From NCBI RefSeq assembly GCF_003254395.2, contig NC_037653.1, forward strand, positions 3,251,001 to 3,315,000: DNA of 64,000 nt, written 5' to 3'. Position numbers and translations under genes: made by a program. Positions 59,502 through 64,000 of this stretch are shown here, piece after piece. Each line of letters starts with the position of its first letter. Position 1 is the stretch's first letter. The stretch comes from Apis mellifera (taxonomy: Eukaryota > Arthropoda > Insecta > Hymenoptera > Apidae). The notes under the pieces were generated by a model. It saw only the letters and a list, made by a program, of their open reading frames with translations. It was not told where the DNA came from and did not search any database.

Positions 59502-62349
59502 GTAAGCATCGACTCTCGCTTGGTTTCTTTCTTCTGTTCGCTTCGTTTCTGGTATCCAGATTTTTTTCACCGGCCAAATCTTGGATTGAAAAATAATTAA
59601 ACGATATTCTTTTAACATCTTTCGTACGAGATTAATTAAAGTAATTGGAACGTATGAAATTTACGTTTGTAAATTGTTCTTTGTATATTTAATTTTTAAA
59701 AATTAAGTGGAAAAGAAAGGTTAAAGAATTTATAAATTCTAATATTTTGTTTAAAAACATAATGTGCTATTGAAGGATTAATAAGGCGGATTAATCCTGA
59801 ACGGGATGATTCTAACGAATTTGTTTTCTTTTTTTTTTTTTGTACGCGCAAGGCGAATTCATCCGGGGAAACGAAAACGTTGCTGAAAGTCACGAGATCG
59901 TGATGTGAATTTCTTCTAGCTTGACCTTGAAACGAGTTAAATAGGCGGAGAGTTTAAAGAAACGGAGAATGCGCGATAAAAAAAAAATCGAAAATCGCAA
60001 AGATCCTGACCTCTCGCACCAACGATGCAGTCATCGTTCGTTCATTCACGTTCTATTTGGTCATTCTCTCTCGCCTCCCCACCCAAAGTCCTTTTCTCGA
60101 GACCCTGGAACCCATGAAACGTCGCATGAGCAACAACGAACCACGGCAGGTTTATTGGCGGCCGTAACTCGTAAACTCTGGCGTGCGCCTCCGATCAGCT
60201 GATCCGTTCCATGACCCGTGCAGCCGTTCATTCTTCTCCTACTAACGGCTGTTCCCTCGCTTTCCTTCTCGCAAACGCTATCCCCGTCACTCCCTCTCTC
60301 TCTCTCTCCGTTTCTCCCGTCCCGGCGCTGCTTCGACTCGTTTCAATACTTTTTTACCCATCTAGTCGGCCCCCGGTTCGGTTACTTACATAACCAGTTC
60401 GAATTCTGTTCAACAGACACAAGCAAACTGTTCACCTGACTCCATGGTTTAGACTTTTCATCGTCAAAACATCTCCAATAGAGAAGGTTAGCCAAGCTTG
60501 TACCGCGACGAATTTTCGATCAGAAATCCAGTAGAGTTTGAAAAAGAGAAGCACGCGTTTTGGAATCGTAAAGAATAAAAAAAAATACTGATACGCGGAC
60601 ACGCTCGACCCGAGATAAGGTTACGAGATAACATATAATAAACGAGATCAAGTTTGTGTGATCTCTTAGCCCCGAAGTTGAGATCGTACGCATTCGTGGT
60701 AGGGAGGTGCACGCGCAGGCGTGCATTCTATACAAAGTAACCGAATACGAGCGCCACGTATAGTGTAATCGTTCCCCAATAGATGGCAGCTCCATTATCT
60801 TTGTTCGTCCGTCTGGTGTTCCGAAACCACGCTGTTCATACGGTACATCGGCGTCCAAATATTTCTCCGGCCAAACGTTTATTTACGTGATTTTCGACGA
60901 TAAGTATCGAAGTATCGAACAGCTGCCGCCGTTCACGATTCACCGTTTGCGAACAGATAGGCATCTTCCTGGATGAAAAACATGGAAATAAGGACCGGTT
61001 ACGGAGAAACGTTGGATGCCCGTCGTTTAAAAGCCAGTTTGCCACTTTAAACGAGGTCCAACGTTTCGTGTTTTTAATTTATCGCGCGCTTCCTGCGTTT
61101 CTTGGCGGTCTTCTAATTAGCGTCACCTCGGATTATTGAGTAACCATGATCGTTAACCTTAAATTATTCTCGTTATTTTGTTTTTCCAGTTTTTGATCGT
61201 TAAAATTTTAAATTCGTTTTCGGAAACGAACTTTTGTTAAATTAATATTTAAATGATCAGGAAGAAAGATTATCAATACTGATATATCGTTAATAATGGT
61301 TGTCAAGAATCTGTTAAAACACGCTCGTTGCTGGCAACACGCCGACCACAAATCGATACATACGTCATTTATTCCGCAGTTTCGTGGCACACGTCCCTTT
61401 CTATGTATTGACATTCGTGAGAATTCTGACCTTTGTCAAATAATTTGCATACCCTAGCGTTTTAGTAGGCAATAAATTTCTGTCGTTTAAGCAATCGTGC
61501 CGCGTTATTTTACGAAACGAGACGAGACGAATGTTGCGGAAAGGCAACAGTAATAGGGGTGTGGGTAAAGTAATAGTGTGGGTAAAAATAAGGTAAAAAT
61601 AAGGGTGAGAGATATAGAAGAAGGGAAGACCAGAGAATGGATATTATGCGATCTAATAAAGACGGAAGAGAAGAAATTCAAACTAACTTCTAGATTTTTT
61701 TGTTTTATTTTTTACGATCCATCTTAATCAAATATTTAGTAAGATAAATCTATATAAAAAATGGAATAAAATAAAAAATTTTTCAAAAAACAATAATAAG
61801 GAAAATTTTAGATTAAATCGTATTGTTTCTTTATAAAATTCATATGGAATTTTTTTTATATATTCTAAAATAAACATATAATTAATTAATATAATAAATT
61901 TAAATAGAAAATTTTAAGAACGAATCTCTTTAATAAAAACTCTCGTTTGAAAGAACCAAGATGTTCACTAAGAAGTAACAATTTTGACGAGGATATATCA
62001 GCATACGTAACACGTTGCATACATAACAATGTCCATGAGGTTTAATATGGGGAATAGCAGGTGGGAGAAGGCAATTTGGTTGCGCTTACGACCGTGTAAC
62101 GTTGCCAGGCTCGCGAAGCTGTTGCGTTTCGTGGCTATGCAACAATTCCTCGCCATCGTTGTCCGTACTTAGGTTAAAGATAGACGGGCAAGTGCCGACT
62201 GCTTTCGTAATCCCTTCGTTTCGCACGCTACGTGCGATCTCTTTCAAAAAGACGATATTTATACCTTGCTTTTTAACATTAGAATTTGGAAAAATGAATA
62301 AATATCGATGTTATTTTTTTAACGGAAAAAATTTCTACATTTTTTTAAT

Positions 62350-63017
62350 AAACGTGAAAAAATTAAAAATCAACTTTAAGTGAAATAGTATTCTTAAGTA
62401 GTTTTTAATATTAATATTACAAATCAAATTATAAATTATTATTTTTGACAAATTAATATTATATAATATAACAATAATAAAGATATACAAATTACAAATA
62501 TCAACTCTATTTATTTTCATACATATATCATTTTTAATTCATTTAAAATATTAATTCCAATTCTAATTCTATTGAATCTTGATTAATAATTTTAACATTA
62601 ATTTTAACATTAATAATAAAGATATACAAATCAAAAATCAATTTAAGTGAAATTTAAGTATTCTTAAGTAGTTTTTATTATTAATATTACAAATCAAATT
62701 ATAAAATTATTTTTGAAACAAATTAATATTATATAATATAATATAATAATAAAGATATACAAATTACAAATATCAACTCTATTTATTTTCATACATATAT
62801 CATTTTTAATTCATTTAAAATATTAATTCCAATTCTAATTCTATTGAATCTTGATTAATAATTTTAACATTAATTTTAACATTAATAATAAAGATATACA
62901 AATTACAAATATCAACTCTATTTATTTTCATACATATATCATTTTTAATTCATTTAAAATGTTAATTCCAATTCTAATTCTAATTCTGTTGAATCTTGAT
63001 TAATAATTTTAACATTT
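62350..63017. repeat. Nested intronic repeat: about 271-bp A+B unit twice, plus an extra A part
   Basis: AT-rich. Part B (CAAATTATAAAATTATTTTTGA...) occurs at about 62350-62480 and 62635-62752. Part A (ACAAATATCAACTCTATTT...TTAACATTAATAATAAAG) starts near 62487, 62759 and 62898. The order is B-A-B-A-A, so a B-A dimer was duplicated and then A alone (about 139 bp) once more. Confidence 0.9.
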
Positions 63018-63177
63018 GGCTGCTCTTTCCGATTTATCCTAAAATAGAATTTTTTTTTTTATTCAAATAATAGAACTTTATAATCAGTTAAGCTAATCTC
63101 TTGAAACTTATGGAAGAGAAAAATTCTAGAGCAAAAAGAAACCGAGCCGCAAGTCATAGGATTCTCGAATCATTTAC

Positions 63178-63208
63178 AAACACGGAACGTACTAACAGTT
63201 CCGTGTTT
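63178..63208. repeat. 11-bp perfect inverted repeat, 9-base loop, in the Abd-B intron
   Basis: AAACACGGAAC (63178-63188), loop GTACTAACA, GTTCCGTGTTT (63198-63208). On RNA this would be a stable hairpin; on DNA it is a dyad site with GGAAC/GTTCC half-sites. It sits in a non-repetitive, GC-richer patch of the intron. Confidence 0.95.
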
Positions 63209-64000
63209 CCCGCCTCATGTTTTCTGCACGGTTAGTACACTCGGTCCAATTATATCATATCGGCTGGTCGTCGCGACGCAACGTGACGAACCCTTCGCTA
63301 CATGCGTCACGCGCGCGCATATATACACACACACGTAATCTGTAACATTAAGAAGCCGCTTTGAGTATAAATTTCTCGATCTCGTGACCTCGCGCTCTTT
63401 TCCTCTAAACAAATTTTAATAAATTCTGTAAAGAAACACGATCTTTCAGTAGCTTTCTTTTTTATAATTTTCTTAAGAAAATTGTCGATATAATTTCATT
63501 TTTATAAAATCAGTTATAGTAAATATTTTATTTTATTCTTAAAAAAAAAAAAAATATATATGATATTACAAGATTTAGATATTTTTAAATAGAAACTCGA
63601 TTCCTTTTTTTTATTTTTCTAAAAATTTGAATTTTTTTTTTTTTTTTCTAGTAAGATATATTATTCTTGAAAAAACTTTACTGTTGAATATTAAAAAAAA
63701 AAAAATAGATTACTTCCTATATATTGATCCCAGTGTAAATTCAAAGTATTAGAATTTATAGTTCGCATAAATATAAATTTTTAATGCAAAACGCTGAATA
63801 TGATTCTACTTGTTTTTCTTCTCGACCGGAGTGCATTCATGTAAAAAAAAGTTTTGAAACTTGTTTATAAATTAACAATTATGGACTTTAATAAATTCTT
63901 TATTTATAATATTGACATGTGGTAATTAATATGTACAATCGAGTGTGTTACGCTTATCGATCCGAAAGGTTTCCTTTCAAACGAAAGAAAAAAAAAAAAA

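Larger units (their letters stand above)
59502..64000 (+). other. Abd-B: Abd-B intron following the first coding exon (runs out of the window)
   Basis: Begins with a consensus donor (gtaagc). No homeobox-encoding sequence was found up to 64000: none of the long open frames here carries a homeodomain WFQNRR-type block. The sequence is AT-rich, with a CT-rich patch near 60280-60310, a nested repeat at 62350-63017 and an 11-bp perfect inverted repeat at 63178-63208. Unique mixed-composition DNA at 60000-60230, 60650-61070 and 61290-61420 could hold intronic regulatory elements. The 3' splice site is not in the window. Confidence 0.85.

Noticed and set aside
1..64000. tRNA, rRNA or a recognised Hox-cluster microRNA
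   Set aside because: No cloverleaf consensus boxes or rRNA cores noticed; the known iab-4/iab-8 microRNA lies on the other side of Abd-B, between it and abd-A, so it is not expected here.

Overview
The window looks like a non-repetitive-gene, repeat-laden piece of an insect Hox cluster, most likely from a bee or other hymenopteran. The species call is an inference from the CpG-rich yet AT-rich base composition, abundant GA/TA microsatellites, recurrent GGTTAGGTTA/CCTAACCTAA words and the Hox gene itself. The one protein-coding gene I can identify is the first coding exon of Abdominal-B (Abd-B), + strand, about 58.4-59.5 kb. It carries Abd-B landmarks (a YEDxPPPVP block, a poly-Q run, a PLHIPAKR block, a GLRNY block before the splice donor). 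The homeobox exon is not here; the window ends inside the following intron.

Layout. 0-22 kb: intergenic DNA made largely of separate complex tandem arrays (1.0-2.4, 3.2-3.7, 6.7-8.4, 9.0-10.7, 14.0-15.9, 16.4-18.0, 20.5-21.0 and 21.7-22.0 kb), each with its own unit, interrupted by short CpG-rich islands (11.6-13.2 and 18.6-20.1 kb). 22.3-24.3 kb: a long GA-rich tract running into a strong CpG island that ends in a good splice donor, the best candidate for a distal promoter and first exon. 24.3-31.6 kb: more arrays (49-bp array at 25.6-26.2, pyrimidine array at 26.8-27.6, AT-rich array at 28.1-29.2 kb). 31.6-54.7 kb: mostly unique AT-rich DNA with scattered non-repetitive, mixed-composition patches that look like cis-regulatory modules, a three-copy repeat at 49.7-50.3 kb and two short exon-like segments at 51.7 and 52.2 kb. 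54.7-58.4 kb: CpG-rich promoter and 5' UTR territory of Abd-B. 59.5-64 kb: Abd-B intron.

How it fits together. The 55 kb upstream of the Abd-B coding exon has no other recognisable protein gene, as expected for the regulatory domain and alternative 5' exons of a posterior Hox gene; in Drosophila Abd-B has several upstream promoters producing transcripts with different first exons. Across the window there are about twenty YY1/Pho-type sites (ATGGCGGC and near variants), often in CpG patches and near GA tracts. That combination is typical of Polycomb response elements in Drosophila, so the region may be a dispersed Polycomb/Trithorax-controlled domain. All regulatory statements are inference from motifs; nothing was aligned or computed beyond reading.
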